DNA of 39,248 bases from Paraburkholderia sp. C35 (GTDB taxonomy: Bacteria; Pseudomonadota; Gammaproteobacteria; Burkholderiales; Burkholderiaceae): NCBI RefSeq assembly GCF_003121405.1, contig NZ_QBUY01000086.1:1-39248 (forward strand), given 5' to 3'. A program made the translations under genes and the position numbers. Shown in pieces: positions 8,059-16,597 of the stretch; position 1 is the stretch's first letter, and each line of letters opens with the position of its first letter. Under the pieces are notes generated by a model that saw only the letters and a program-made list of their open reading frames with translations, was not told where the DNA came from and did no database searches.

Positions 8059-9920
8059 TGTCCGACCCTCGCTGGCCAGCGCATGATCTCGCCGCGCGAC
8101 AGGGTTCTTACCACCGTCTCGGCGAATGAATTGATCGACACGTATTGCGCGAAGTAATGCGACAGCACCGCGCCGAGCAGGAATGCGCCCGCGCCTTCGA
8201 ATGCAGCGTCGTCGAGTGTCAGCGTGATGGCGAGGCCGCGGCCGAACACGATCGGCCCCGTGGTGGGCAAGCGGCGCGTCACGGGTTGCGAGCCGATCGA
8301 ATGCAGACCTTCGATCATGCGCTGGGCCGGTGCGTCGTCGACGGGGCAATAGAGGCTCAGCAGATCGCGCATCGCGCGCGCGCCCTCCTTCGCATCGCTA
8401 TCCACCAGCGACGCATAGTTCAGCGACAGATGACTCAACCGCCGCCACGCAACGGCACCTTCCGCAAACGACGGCAGCGGCCGGCTCGGGCCGCTCACGC
8501 AGCGCACGCTTTCGATGGGCGCTTCGACATCGAGCGTGAAGTCGCTCGCGCCAAGACCGATCGATAACGTGAGCGGCAGATCGCGATTGGTGCACAAGAC
8601 CTGCAAACCAAGCTGACGCAAGTCGCCGCGAAACGGCGCGTTGGCGGCATCCACCAGCGCAATGAAGGTCTCGCTGCCGAGATAGCTGGTGCGCGGGCCG
8701 CGCTCGGCCTGACGCGCCGAACGCACGCGCCGGTCGCGCCGCACCTGGTAATACGCGCCTGCGCCATAACCGGCGCCGAGATCGCGCGCGTGATAGAACG
8801 GCTCGAACTTCTGCTCAGCGGCGGCGCCCGCGCCATAGCCCGTCACTTCTTCGATCCGGTAGATTTCGAAATCCATCGGACGCGTGCGGTCGGCGACCAC
8901 GTGATATTCGAACTGTTCCGCCGACAGCGCGATGCGATCGGTGCGGCGCGGAAACAGGTTGATCGCGGGCGTGCAGTAGAGCGCGAAATTCGATGCATCG
9001 ACAGCCTGTTCGAGCATCGGGTCGCCGCGCTTCAGCAACACGATCACTTCGACTTCGTTGTCGTTGCAGCGGCGCAGTGCCTGCTGCAAGCCGTCGATCG
9101 CGACGAACATGAACCGCGCCGCGAACGCGAAATACTCCTGCAGCAGCCGGTAACCCTGAAACGATTGCCTGCCGATGGGCAGCAGCGCTTCGTCTTCGGC
9201 GAAGCCCATCGGCGCGACTGCCGTGGCGGGCAATTGCACATGCCATGTCGCAGGCCGCGACACAGGCATCACGACTACGCCCATCGCCGAGCCGATCAGG
9301 CGTTCGTAGAGACGCGTCGGCATCGAGTCGGTGCCACGCAGATACAGCACCAGCTTATCCAGTCTTAGCTGATTGACCTTCAGGCCGCCCGTCGCGCGCA
9401 GCCGCAGCCGCAGCCCCGCCTTGACGCCCGCAGGCAACGCGATATCGGCGCCGCCCAGCGATCCCGAATGCGTGAAGAACTTTGCATCGGCGATTTCCAG
9501 CGGCCATAGCGTCAGATCGTGCGCGCTGCGATACTCGCAACGCGTCGAGCCATTCTTGTCGAGCAGGCTGCGCAACGCGCTGCCGCGCGCAATTTTCACG
9601 CCTTCGGCAAGGCCCGCGTTACTCAGATCGGGCTGAATCTGCACCACCGCCATCGACGGCGTCGGCGCCAGATAATGCGGATAGACTAGTTCGGCGAGAT
9701 GCTGCGTGAAGCGCGGAAACTCGGCATCGATCTTCAGTTGCACGCGCGCCGCGAGAAAGCTGAAGCCTTCGAGCAGACGCTCGACATACGGGTCCGCGCA
9801 TTCGAGATTTTCGATCCCGAGCCGCCCGGCGATCTTCGGATACTCCTTCGCGAATTCGCCACCCATTTCCCGCAGGTGCTGGAGTTCCGCGCTGTAGTAC
9901 TTGATCAGTTCCGGGTTCAT
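8043..9920 (-). CDS. tssF: T6SS baseplate protein TssF
   Basis: The 625-residue product is intact and begins with MNPELIKYYSAELQHLREMG, matching the TssF (ImpG/VasA) family start, including the GRLGIE and DPYVERLLEGFSFL segments. It is a cytoplasmic baseplate wedge subunit. The gene begins four bases downstream of the tssE stop and overlaps tssG. Stop is TGA. Nothing unusual was seen in the reading frame. Confidence 0.94.
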   Translation of the reverse strand: MNPELIKYYSAELQHLREMGGEFAKEYPKIAGRLGIENLECADPYVERLLEGFSFLAARVQLKIDAEFPRFTQHLAELVYPHYLAPTPSMAVVQIQPDLSNAGLAEGVKIARGSALRSLLDKNGSTRCEYRSAHDLTLWPLEIADAKFFTHSGSLGGADIALPAGVKAGLRLRLRATGGLKVNQLRLDKLVLYLRGTDSMPTRLYERLIGSAMGVVVMPVSRPATWHVQLPATAVAPMGFAEDEALLPIGRQSFQGYRLLQEYFAFAARFMFVAIDGLQQALRRCNDNEVEVIVLLKRGDPMLEQAVDASNFALYCTPAINLFPRRTDRIALSAEQFEYHVVADRTRPMDFEIYRIEEVTGYGAGAAAEQKFEPFYHARDLGAGYGAGAYYQVRRDRRVRSARQAERGPRTSYLGSETFIALVDAANAPFRGDLRQLGLQVLCTNRDLPLTLSIGLGASDFTLDVEAPIESVRCVSGPSRPLPSFAEGAVAWRRLSHLSLNYASLVDSDAKEGARAMRDLLSLYCPVDDAPAQRMIEGLHSIGSQPVTRRLPTTGPIVFGRGLAITLTLDDAAFEGAGAFLLGAVLSHYFAQYVSINSFAETVVRTLSRGEIMRWPARVGQCRTL

Positions 9921-9924
9921 GGAT

Positions 9925-10437
9925 TCAGCGCACGCCGCTCTGGTCGATCACTCTGATTTCCCCGGCCTCCAGATCCAGTTCAGTCCTGAAATAGAGTCGC
10001 TCAGGGTACGGCTGCGCCCACAAGTCTCCTTCAATCAGAAACGACACGGTGTTGTGGCGACCCGTAGTCTCTTCCATCTGGATCGCCGTCACGCGCACGG
10101 TGTCGCGCAGGATGCGCGGCTCGAATGCCCAGATGGCGTCGCGCACATGCTTTTCGAGTTTCGCGGAATCGACGCCCGAAGCCGTCTTGCCGGCGATATC
10201 GGGAAAGCCATAGTTCAATACCGACGTGCTCACATACGGATAACCCGACAGGTCTTGTACCGAACTCAGGCCGTTTGCGTTGAGCAACCAGCCGAGATCG
10301 CGCTGCACGCTCTGACGCAGCGCGCGGATCGACAGCACGCGGCGCTCGCGCGCCTCCTGCTTCTGCTCGGGTTCGTGATCGGTGAGCCGGTCCAGCAGCG
10401 ATGGCTGCAAGCGGTCGCGCGTGCTCAGCTCAGCCAT
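9925..10437 (-). CDS. tssE: T6SS baseplate protein TssE (gp25-like)
   Basis: The product (170 residues) is a gp25-like lysozyme-fold protein of the baseplate wedge, recognised by the pattern DRLTD, then RALRQSVQRDLGWLLNA, YPYVSTSVLNYGFPDIAG and a C-terminal FRTELDLEAGEIRV. The frame is open to 10530, but the upstream part is low-complexity Arg/Ala sequence that overlaps tagJ coding. The ATG at 10437 gives the family N terminus and overlaps the tagJ stop by eight bases. Stop is TGA. Confidence 0.92.
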   Translation of the reverse strand: MAELSTRDRLQPSLLDRLTDHEPEQKQEARERRVLSIRALRQSVQRDLGWLLNANGLSSVQDLSGYPYVSTSVLNYGFPDIAGKTASGVDSAKLEKHVRDAIWAFEPRILRDTVRVTAIQMEETTGRHNTVSFLIEGDLWAQPYPERLYFRTELDLEAGEIRVIDQSGVR

Positions 10438-11287
10438 GATCGGGTGCGGCTGCGCCGCCCTCGCTGCCTTCGTTGCTCTCGCGGTTCGACGGCGGCTCGG
10501 CTTCGACAGCCAGTTCGATGGTGCGCACATCGAGCAGCGCGTAGTCGTTCGCGTCGGTGGTGAGCATGCGTTGCCCGACAGGACGCGCGTGCGCTTCGTC
10601 GCCGATCCATTGCGTCAGATGCGCGAGCCACAGCGCGTGATTCTTTTCGGTCAGCGTGCCGGCGTAGCGCGTGGGAATCAGACCGACTGCCTGGCCGTCG
10701 TTGGCCCAGGTGAGGATGGCGGGCATCCAGACGCGGTCGCGCAGGTCGACAGGCGCTTCGATCTCAATGCGCTTGATGCGGAAAAACGGCACCCAGTAGT
10801 AACGGCCGTTGAGCACCAGTTCGAGCGTTGGACCAAGCCGCGTGTCGGCATCGGCGATCCATTCGAACGGTTCGCCATTCAGAGTTCCCGATGTCGCGGG
10901 CGCTTCGCCCAGCGCCTGGTCGCGCGCGGCGGCCGCCGCTGCCTGGTCGCCCGATGCATCGAGCCGCAACGCTTCGACCAGCAACGCGAGCCAGCTGGTC
11001 GGCTCGCCGAAAATCAGTGGCGCATGTGCGCCGTTAAACACGGCTTCGCGCAGCGCTTCACATTGCAGCGCTTCGCGATAGGTTTGCACCATCGGCAAGG
11101 CTGCCGCGTCGAGATCGCCCACCACGTTCAGCTGGGTCAATGCGCGATCCCACGCGCCGAGCACGGCGAGCAGCTGGAACAGGAAGACGCGGTGCGCCGC
11201 TTTCGACGGATCGCTGCGAACCTGCATTTGCAACAGGCGCAGACACTCGTCCAGATTACCTTCGCGCAAGCTTTCTTCTGCCGTCAT
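10430..11287 (-). CDS. tagJ: T6SS accessory protein TagJ (ImpE family)
   Basis: The 285-residue ImpE/TagJ-family protein starts with a helical, TPR-like N terminus (MTAEESLREGNLDECLRLL) and has the conserved middle segment around the WIADADTRLGP and YYWVPFFRI motifs. TagJ in some T6SSs binds the sheath or ClpV and modulates sheath disassembly. It lies between hcp and tssE, its usual position in Burkholderia and Pseudomonas H1-type clusters. It ends in a Glu/Pro/Gly-rich tail that overlaps the tssE start. Stop is TGA. Confidence 0.88.
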   Translation of the reverse strand: MTAEESLREGNLDECLRLLQMQVRSDPSKAAHRVFLFQLLAVLGAWDRALTQLNVVGDLDAAALPMVQTYREALQCEALREAVFNGAHAPLIFGEPTSWLALLVEALRLDASGDQAAAAAARDQALGEAPATSGTLNGEPFEWIADADTRLGPTLELVLNGRYYWVPFFRIKRIEIEAPVDLRDRVWMPAILTWANDGQAVGLIPTRYAGTLTEKNHALWLAHLTQWIGDEAHARPVGQRMLTTDANDYALLDVRTIELAVEAEPPSNRESNEGSEGGAAAPDHG

Positions 11288-11359
11288 CTCAGTTCGCTCC
11301 GTCAGGCGGGTTCAAGGCTGGCGCATCACGTCGCGATGCCGGTGCTCGCGCAATGGCAT

Positions 11360-11396
11360 CGCCGCGCCGCCGCACCACATGCCCCGGGGCGCGGCG
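11360..11396 (-). terminator. GC-rich hairpin downstream of hcp (possible attenuator)
   Basis: Arms 11360-11368 and 11388-11396 (CGCCGCGCC / GGCGCGGCG) form a perfect nine-pair stem between the hcp stop and tagJ. No T-run follows on the minus strand, so it is not a classic intrinsic terminator. It could stabilise the hcp message or partly stop transcription, giving Hcp in excess over the downstream genes. Confidence 0.45.
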
Positions 11397-11411
11397 GCAA
11401 GCTCGCTGCTG

Positions 11412-11906
11412 CTAGCCGTTCGTGGCGTCGTTCTTCACGATGTTCCACTTCATTTCGACGACACCGCCTTCCTTCGCGCCCTTCGCGTTCTGCGGCTGAT
11501 ACTCGACGTGGAACTGCTCGAAGTTCAGCGTGATGTTTTCAGTGAAGCGATCCTCGCCGCCCGAGCCGCCCGTCGAATACGAACTGATCAGGCACGCAGT
11601 GAGCGTGACCTTGTAGTACTCGAGCGGATTGTCGCCGCCCGCCTTGCGTACCGTGAGGATGCACGAGTCGATATGCTTGCCCTGCGCGCAGGCCAGCATG
11701 ATGGTCGGCGTGGACTTGTCGACGTACTTGGTAAACGAGATGTCCTGCACGTTCACCTTGCCCGCGCCACCGCCCGTTCCCATATGCATCGTGCCGCTCT
11801 GGCTCAGCCCCCAGCTCCATGCGAGTACATCGATTTCATCCTTATGGCTCTTGTCCTGAGACTCGCCCTTGATGTCACCGATCTTAATGAACATATCGAC
11901 GGCCAT
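11412..11906 (-). CDS. hcp: T6SS tube protein Hcp (TssD)
   Basis: The 164-residue Hcp forms the hexameric rings of the secreted inner tube. Recognisable segments are MAVDMFIKIGDIKGES at the start, DVLAWSWGLSQSG and the C-terminal NLNFEQFHVEYQPQ-like strand. A GTG at 11918 opens the frame, but the ATG at 11906 is the family start and has GGAGAA six bases upstream. It lies 44 bases after tssC in the operon, with a strong hairpin downstream. Stop is TAG. Confidence 0.96.
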   Translation of the reverse strand: MAVDMFIKIGDIKGESQDKSHKDEIDVLAWSWGLSQSGTMHMGTGGGAGKVNVQDISFTKYVDKSTPTIMLACAQGKHIDSCILTVRKAGGDNPLEYYKVTLTACLISSYSTGGSGGEDRFTENITLNFEQFHVEYQPQNAKGAKEGGVVEMKWNIVKNDATNG

Positions 11907-11950
11907 GTTCTTCTCCACTCAAATGGTTCACCACTGACAATGGAATTCCG

Positions 11951-12847
11951 TCATGCCGCCTTGGCGGACGGAAGCTTCGAGACCAGCCGCAACGACACGG
12001 TCAGGCCTTCCAACTGGTAATGCGGACGCAGGAAAAACTTCGAGGTGTAATAACCGGGGTTGCCCTCGACTTCTTCGATCACGACTTCCGCCGCCGCAAG
12101 CGGCCTGCGTGCTTTCGACTCTTCCGTGGAATGCGCGGGATCGCCATCGACGTATTGCAGGATCCAGTTCTGCAGCCAGCGCTGCATTTCGTCCTTTTCC
12201 TTGAAGCTGCCGATCTTGTCGCGCACGATGCACTTCAGGTAGTGCGCAAAGCGGCTGCATGCGAACAGATACGGCAGGCGTGCGGCCAGATTCGCGTTGG
12301 CCGTCGCATCGGCGTCTTCGTATTCGGCGGGCTTGTGCAACGATTGCGCACCGATGAACGCCGCGAAATCCGAGTTCTTCTTGTGCACGAGCGGCATGAA
12401 GCCGTTCTTCGCGAGTTCGGCTTCGCGCCGGTCGCTGATGGCGATTTCCGTCGGGCACTTCATATCGACGCCGCCGTCATCGGTCGGGAACGAATGCACG
12501 GGCAAGCCTTCCACCGCACCGCCCGATTCGATGCCGCGAATCCGCGAGCACCAGCCGTACATCTTGAACGAGCGGTTGATGTTGGTCGCCATCGCATAGG
12601 CGGCATTGGCCCATGTGTACTTGCTGCTGTCGGCGCCCGCGGTGTCTTCCTCGAAATCGAACTCTTCGACGGGATTGGTCTTCGCACCGTAAGGCGCACG
12701 CGCGAGAAAGCGCGGCATGGCAAGGCCGATATAGCGCGAGTCTTCCGATTCGCGCAGCGAGCGCCACGCCGCATGCTCGGGCGTCTGGAATATCTTCGTG
12801 AGGTCGCGCGGATTCGCCAGCTCCTGCCATGAATCCATCAGCATCAC
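11951..12847 (-). CDS. tssC: T6SS sheath protein TssC, C-terminal part after in-frame TAG
   Basis: This is the C-terminal 298 codons of tssC (VipB/EvpB), in the same frame as 12848-13447 and separated from it only by one TAG codon. It encodes the conserved SWQELANPRDLTKIFQTPE segment and the rest of the sheath core, through to FFLRPHYQLEGLTVSLRLV. If translated separately it could restart at GTG 12847, or more plausibly at ATG 12838. The latter is preceded by AGGTG, partly formed by the TAG itself. Together the two parts give 498 codons, the normal TssC length, so this is one gene with a nonsense codon, not two genes. The role is the contractile outer sheath with TssB. Confidence 0.85.
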   Translation of the reverse strand: MMLMDSWQELANPRDLTKIFQTPEHAAWRSLRESEDSRYIGLAMPRFLARAPYGAKTNPVEEFDFEEDTAGADSSKYTWANAAYAMATNINRSFKMYGWCSRIRGIESGGAVEGLPVHSFPTDDGGVDMKCPTEIAISDRREAELAKNGFMPLVHKKNSDFAAFIGAQSLHKPAEYEDADATANANLAARLPYLFACSRFAHYLKCIVRDKIGSFKEKDEMQRWLQNWILQYVDGDPAHSTEESKARRPLAAAEVVIEEVEGNPGYYTSKFFLRPHYQLEGLTVSLRLVSKLPSAKAA

Positions 12848-13447
12848 CTACGGGTCCGCAGCCGAAATAAACGGCGCGTGCGCGGCGGCGGAAATTTTCG
12901 CCATCTGCGTCAGCAGATCGACGTCCGGACCGCTGTTATCGAAGTAGTAATCGGCCACCAGCGCGCCATACGGTTCGCCGCCGAACTGGCCGTACTCTTC
13001 TTCGTAGAGCTTCTTGAAGAACGGGCTTTGATCCCACGCGGTGCCTTTGTATTTCTTGAGCGTCTTGTGCAATTCGCCCTTCGAAATGTTCATCACGCGG
13101 ATCTTCAGCGTTTCGTCCGTCTCGGTGTTGTTCACCAGATAGTGCAGACCGCGCCACGCGCTCTCTACTTTCTGGAACTCTTCCGAGTGAATGATCAGGT
13201 TGATCTGCTCGCTCAGCTTCTTGTCGATCTGCGCGATCAGGCTCTCGATGGTCGCAAGCACGTCATTGGAAATGACGGCGGTATCGCGCAGCGCCTGTTC
13301 GGCGAGCGTGCGCACGGCCGTTTCGACGGCTTCTTTGGCCTTGTCGCTTTTGGGCTTGAATTCCTTTTGCAGCAGACTCGCGAAGTCGCTCATCTCGAGC
13401 GCGCCCTCGGTCTGCTGGACTTGTCCTTCCGGGGTAGGTTCAGCCAT
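12848..13447 (-). CDS. tssC: T6SS sheath protein TssC, N-terminal part ending at in-frame TAG
   Basis: The first 199 residues of TssC, from MAEPTPEGQVQQ through the VESAWRGLHYLVNNTETDE and YGQFGGEPYGALVADYYF segments to FISAADP, then TAG at 12848-12850. In the TssC family the next residues are a charged residue, usually Lys, followed by VMLMDSWQEL, exactly what follows the TAG. The simplest reading is one base change (AAG to TAG) or a sequence error. The N-terminal fragment alone lacks the sheath-forming core and would not be expected to work. The start is preceded by TssB and shows no other defect. Confidence 0.88.
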   Translation of the reverse strand: MAEPTPEGQVQQTEGALEMSDFASLLQKEFKPKSDKAKEAVETAVRTLAEQALRDTAVISNDVLATIESLIAQIDKKLSEQINLIIHSEEFQKVESAWRGLHYLVNNTETDETLKIRVMNISKGELHKTLKKYKGTAWDQSPFFKKLYEEEYGQFGGEPYGALVADYYFDNSGPDVDLLTQMAKISAAAHAPFISAADP

Positions 13448-13476
13448 GGTCAGACTCCACTGTGAGTGAGTCGCGC

Positions 13477-13977
13477 TTATTCCTGTGGCTTCGGCGCGGA
13501 TGCGAGCGATTGCAGCAAGGCCGGGTCGTTCAGTACTTTCGCGATCAAATCTTCCGCGCCCGTCTTGCCATCCATATACGTCAAGAGGTTCTGCAACTGG
13601 CCGCGTGCCTCGAGCAGCTTCGCCAGCGCATCGACCTTGCGTGCAACGGCAGCGGGAGAAAAGTCGTCCATGCTTTCGAAGGTCATGTCGACGGCCATAT
13701 TGCCTTCGCCCGTCAGCATGTTCGGCACCTGCACCGCAACACGCGGCTTCATCGACTTCAGGCGCTCATCGAAATTGTCGACGTCGATTTCCAGAAACTT
13801 GCGGTCCGCGACGGGTGCGAGCGGATCGGCAGGCTGTCCGGAAAGATCGGCGAGTACGCCCATCACAAAGGGCAGATTCACCTTCTTTTCCGAGCCGTAA
13901 ACCTCGACGTCATACTCGATCTGCACGCGCGGCGCGCGATTGCGTGCAATGAATTTCTGGCTGCTTTCCTTGGCCAC
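13477..13977 (-). CDS. tssB: T6SS sheath protein TssB
   Basis: The 166-residue VipA/TssB-family protein has an intact frame and the family landmarks RVQIEYDVE, LPFVMGVLADLSG and a C-terminal helix that binds TssC. TssB and TssC polymerise as the contractile sheath around Hcp. It lies 29 bases before tssC and about 80 bases after tssA. Stop is TAA. Confidence 0.95.
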   Translation of the reverse strand: MAKESSQKFIARNRAPRVQIEYDVEVYGSEKKVNLPFVMGVLADLSGQPADPLAPVADRKFLEIDVDNFDERLKSMKPRVAVQVPNMLTGEGNMAVDMTFESMDDFSPAAVARKVDALAKLLEARGQLQNLLTYMDGKTGAEDLIAKVLNDPALLQSLASAPKPQE

Positions 13978-14056
13978 GACAGTTCCCCTGGTTGACGCCG
14001 CACCGTCGACAGGCGGAGCGGCGTATCAGTTACGATGCTGACGACTCCCCCGACGA

Positions 14057-15091
14057 CTACTCTTCGATACCGCCAACCTGCCGGGCCTGTCCGAGACCTT
14101 CCGGCGCGAGGTCCTGCAATATTTCAATGAAGCTCTTGTCCACCAGACGACGCGCCCGCATCAGCAACAGCGGCACGGGACTCGACGGCTCCTGCTTTTC
14201 GTAATAGGCGCAGATCTTGTCCAGCTGACGGATCACGTCCTGACGGCTGTTGACCTCGCCGCTGGGCGCTGCACGCGCTGCCCCACCCGTGCTGCCTGCA
14301 GCAGCCTCTTCGCCTTCGCCACCGGATGCTTCTTCTGCCGCCTGCTCGCCGGCGTCACTGACCCGCTCACCGAGAAAATGGGCCGCCTGTTGCAACAGAC
14401 GCGACAGTGGCGACAGGTCAATCGACTGGGCTGCGCCAACACGTTCGGTCAATAGCGTTTCGATCCGCGTATTGCTCTGGCGCGCGGCCAGTAACGCGGC
14501 GTGCACGTTGGCCGCTTCGTCGCGCACATCGGCGATGGCGGCGTCGATGGAGGCGAGCGTGGGCGGCTCGACGCCATCGGGCACGGGCATGTCGCCCGTC
14601 GCATATTCGATGTCGCGCAACCTGACGATGCCGTGCGTGCGCGATGCGGCCAGCGCGGTGTCGCGCACGTCGAGCAGCATCCCCGACGCTTCGACCAGCA
14701 CGGCAAGCGCATTGATGCGGGCGGTGGGATCGTTGTCGTCGTCAGGATCGAGTTGAGGATGCACATGATCCCAATACTGTTCCAGCAACCCTTCGATCAG
14801 CGCCATCCCTTCCGCCAGCCCGACGAAGCCCTGGCGGTTCAGGAGCGCGCGCGCAAGATGCGCGGCCACGCGCAGATCGCGGCTCTTGCTGAACAGTTCG
14901 AGTGAGAGCGACTGGGCGACTTTCCAGTCAGGCGGCGTAGCGGCGACGACGGTATCGCCATACTGCACTTCCGGCTTGCCATGCACGACCTGTTCGAGTT
15001 CGAGAAACATCGGGTCGTACTCGACGTCGTCCCCGCACGGACTGTCAGGCGAAAGTTCAGCAAGCAGCACCCCGGGATCGAGCGTGGCCAT
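14057..15091 (-). CDS. tssA: T6SS protein TssA (ImpA family)
   Basis: The 344-residue product is the first gene of the minus-strand operon. It has an ImpA N-terminal domain (about 10-140, with SPCGDDVEYDPMFLELE and FSKSRDLRVAAHLARALL), a variable middle region rich in Glu/Ala/Gly (about 250-285), and a C-terminal helical region with the VIRQLDKICAYYEKQEPSSPVPLL motif of short TssA proteins. TssA coordinates sheath and tube polymerisation at the baseplate or distal end. The ATG faces the 675-base divergent intergenic region. Stop is TAG. Confidence 0.93.
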   Translation of the reverse strand: MATLDPGVLLAELSPDSPCGDDVEYDPMFLELEQVVHGKPEVQYGDTVVAATPPDWKVAQSLSLELFSKSRDLRVAAHLARALLNRQGFVGLAEGMALIEGLLEQYWDHVHPQLDPDDDNDPTARINALAVLVEASGMLLDVRDTALAASRTHGIVRLRDIEYATGDMPVPDGVEPPTLASIDAAIADVRDEAANVHAALLAARQSNTRIETLLTERVGAAQSIDLSPLSRLLQQAAHFLGERVSDAGEQAAEEASGGEGEEAAAGSTGGAARAAPSGEVNSRQDVIRQLDKICAYYEKQEPSSPVPLLLMRARRLVDKSFIEILQDLAPEGLGQARQVGGIEE

Positions 15092-15766
15092 TGTTGTATC
15101 GGCTTCAGTGTGAAACGAATAGTTTTAGCGTGCTCATCCCGCGCGACGAGGCACGCCACGGTAACTACCGAATGCGGTCTTCCTCAAACCGAATTACAAC
15201 AAATAGATATGTAATGCCTTTAGGAATACGTGATGCCGTAATGTTCTTCGACAGGCATTCAGGCAACAGACCGATATGAGCATAGCACGCAATATTCAAA
15301 TTAAAAGGAGCGCATGCATGGTCTCGAATTCGAAAGAAGTGGCGCTTAAAAAAGAATGAAATGTACGTTCGTACGCAGCTTGCAACAAACACGATGATGC
15401 CTTTGTGCAGCGCGTATTTACCTTGCGCTATAAGGTTTCATCGAAAATTTATTGATAACGGATTACTCACCAATCGAGATCATTGTCATCAGTAAACGTC
15501 GCGCGTTTACGAAATTGAAAACATGCAGGTACTCAATTTGACAAGGTAAACCCTCATATAGCTTTTGTCGCCTTCTGTGCAATACCTTAAGCGTTGCTTT
15601 TCGCAGTGTTTCGGTGAAAATGTGTTCCTCGCATCGCGCTGAATGACGTCGCGATGCGAACCCTGGCGGCATTCCGGTTTCCCTGCCTCAATCGAACTGA
15701 CACGTATCGCACATCGGGAATTGAATCCGCACAGCGTGACACTGTGCTCAACATGCGGGGTGACAT
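15092..15766. promoter_or_regulatory. 675-base divergent intergenic region, AT-richer than surroundings
   Basis: This gap separates tssA (minus) from the sigma-like gene (plus) and must hold the promoters of both T6SS-side operons. Roughly 15180-15560 is clearly richer in A and T than flanking genes. I found no convincing sigma-70 or sigma-54 promoter by eye: a TTGACA at 15538-15543 lacks a well-spaced -10. A perfect inverted repeat sits at 15629-15659. No gene was supported here; the short open frames have no recognisable product. Confidence 0.5.
15629..15659. repeat. Perfect 10-bp inverted repeat between divergent T6SS operons
   Basis: TCGCATCGCG (15629-15638) and CGCGATGCGA (15650-15659) are perfect inverted copies with an 11-base spacer. 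Without a T-run on either side, and lying about 110 bases upstream of the plus-strand operon, it is better placed as a regulator binding site or 5' leader hairpin than as a terminator. Confidence 0.5.
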
Positions 15767-16597
15767 GTGACACACATCGAAAGCGCACACGCGTCCGACT
15801 GCGTTTGCGACAGTGCGTTGCCGGACTTGTGGCAACGGCGCACGTCGCTCAATCGCGACGAGATGGCGTCGATCTATACGGTCGTGCGCCGCGCATTGCA
15901 GGCTTATCATCCATTCGAATTGCAGGCACTCGGCGAAGACAAGGAAGAACTCATTTCGCAGTTCATCTACTTCAAGGTATTTCGCCTGGAAGCCACCAAT
16001 CCCCATCCGGAAGCGTTTCCACTTCATAGCGCACCATCGACGGGGCATGCCGTGTGTGCGTACTTTCGACGTTATCTGATCGATTGCCTGCGCAATGCCG
16101 CCCATCAACGCAACGTCTCGTTCGACGATGAGAACGTGCACGCCGAAGTCGAGCAGCAGGTTGCCGCGCAGAGCGATCCCGTCGGCTCCGTGCTGATCCA
16201 GTACGGGCTCGACGAGCCATGCGTGCGCGAATCCGCCACGCGCTTCATTGCGGGACTCGACGAACCCGACTGGCTGCTGCTGTCAGGCAGCCTCGGCTGG
16301 CTGTCGAATGAAAAAGGCGGCCTGTCGCAGATCGCGGCGCGCTACCGGATCGCGTCGTATCACTATCGCGCCCGCAAGCTCGGCGTGACGCTGAAAAAAG
16401 GTTCCCTGCCCGCCGACTTCGCTGCAACGAGCATCGGCGAATGGATCGAACATACGCTCGGCATCGACATTGCCGTGGAGAACCGTGTTGCGATACTGAT
16501 CGTGCTGGGCATTCTCTCCGAGCAGTCGCGCGCACCGTCACCGGCCGAGACCGATTCCGCCAGAGGCTTCCTGTGCGACTTGCCACAGCAAGCCTGA
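15767..16597 (+). CDS. Sigma-factor-like T6SS-linked protein
   Basis: The 276-residue product resembles a degenerate sigma-70-family protein. About residues 30-125 look like region 2 (helical, with CAYFRRYLIDCLRNAAHQRN), and about 190-215 look like a helix-turn-helix (GGLSQIAARYRIASYHYRARKLG). That assignment rests on pattern only. The start is a GTG preceded by GGGGTG; a later in-frame ATG at 15863 is possible. It is the first gene of an operon divergent from tssA, and its stop lies inside the 5' end of the PP2C gene, so the two are coupled. A role in controlling this T6SS is inferred from position. Confidence 0.6.
   Translation: MTHIESAHASDCVCDSALPDLWQRRTSLNRDEMASIYTVVRRALQAYHPFELQALGEDKEELISQFIYFKVFRLEATNPHPEAFPLHSAPSTGHAVCAYFRRYLIDCLRNAAHQRNVSFDDENVHAEVEQQVAAQSDPVGSVLIQYGLDEPCVRESATRFIAGLDEPDWLLLSGSLGWLSNEKGGLSQIAARYRIASYHYRARKLGVTLKKGSLPADFAATSIGEWIEHTLGIDIAVENRVAILIVLGILSEQSRAPSPAETDSARGFLCDLPQQA

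Noticed and set aside
15538..15562. TTGACA with CATATA/TATAGC as a sigma-70 promoter
   Set aside because: The spacing between the two elements is 11-13 bases, too short for a sigma-70 promoter, and no other support was found.
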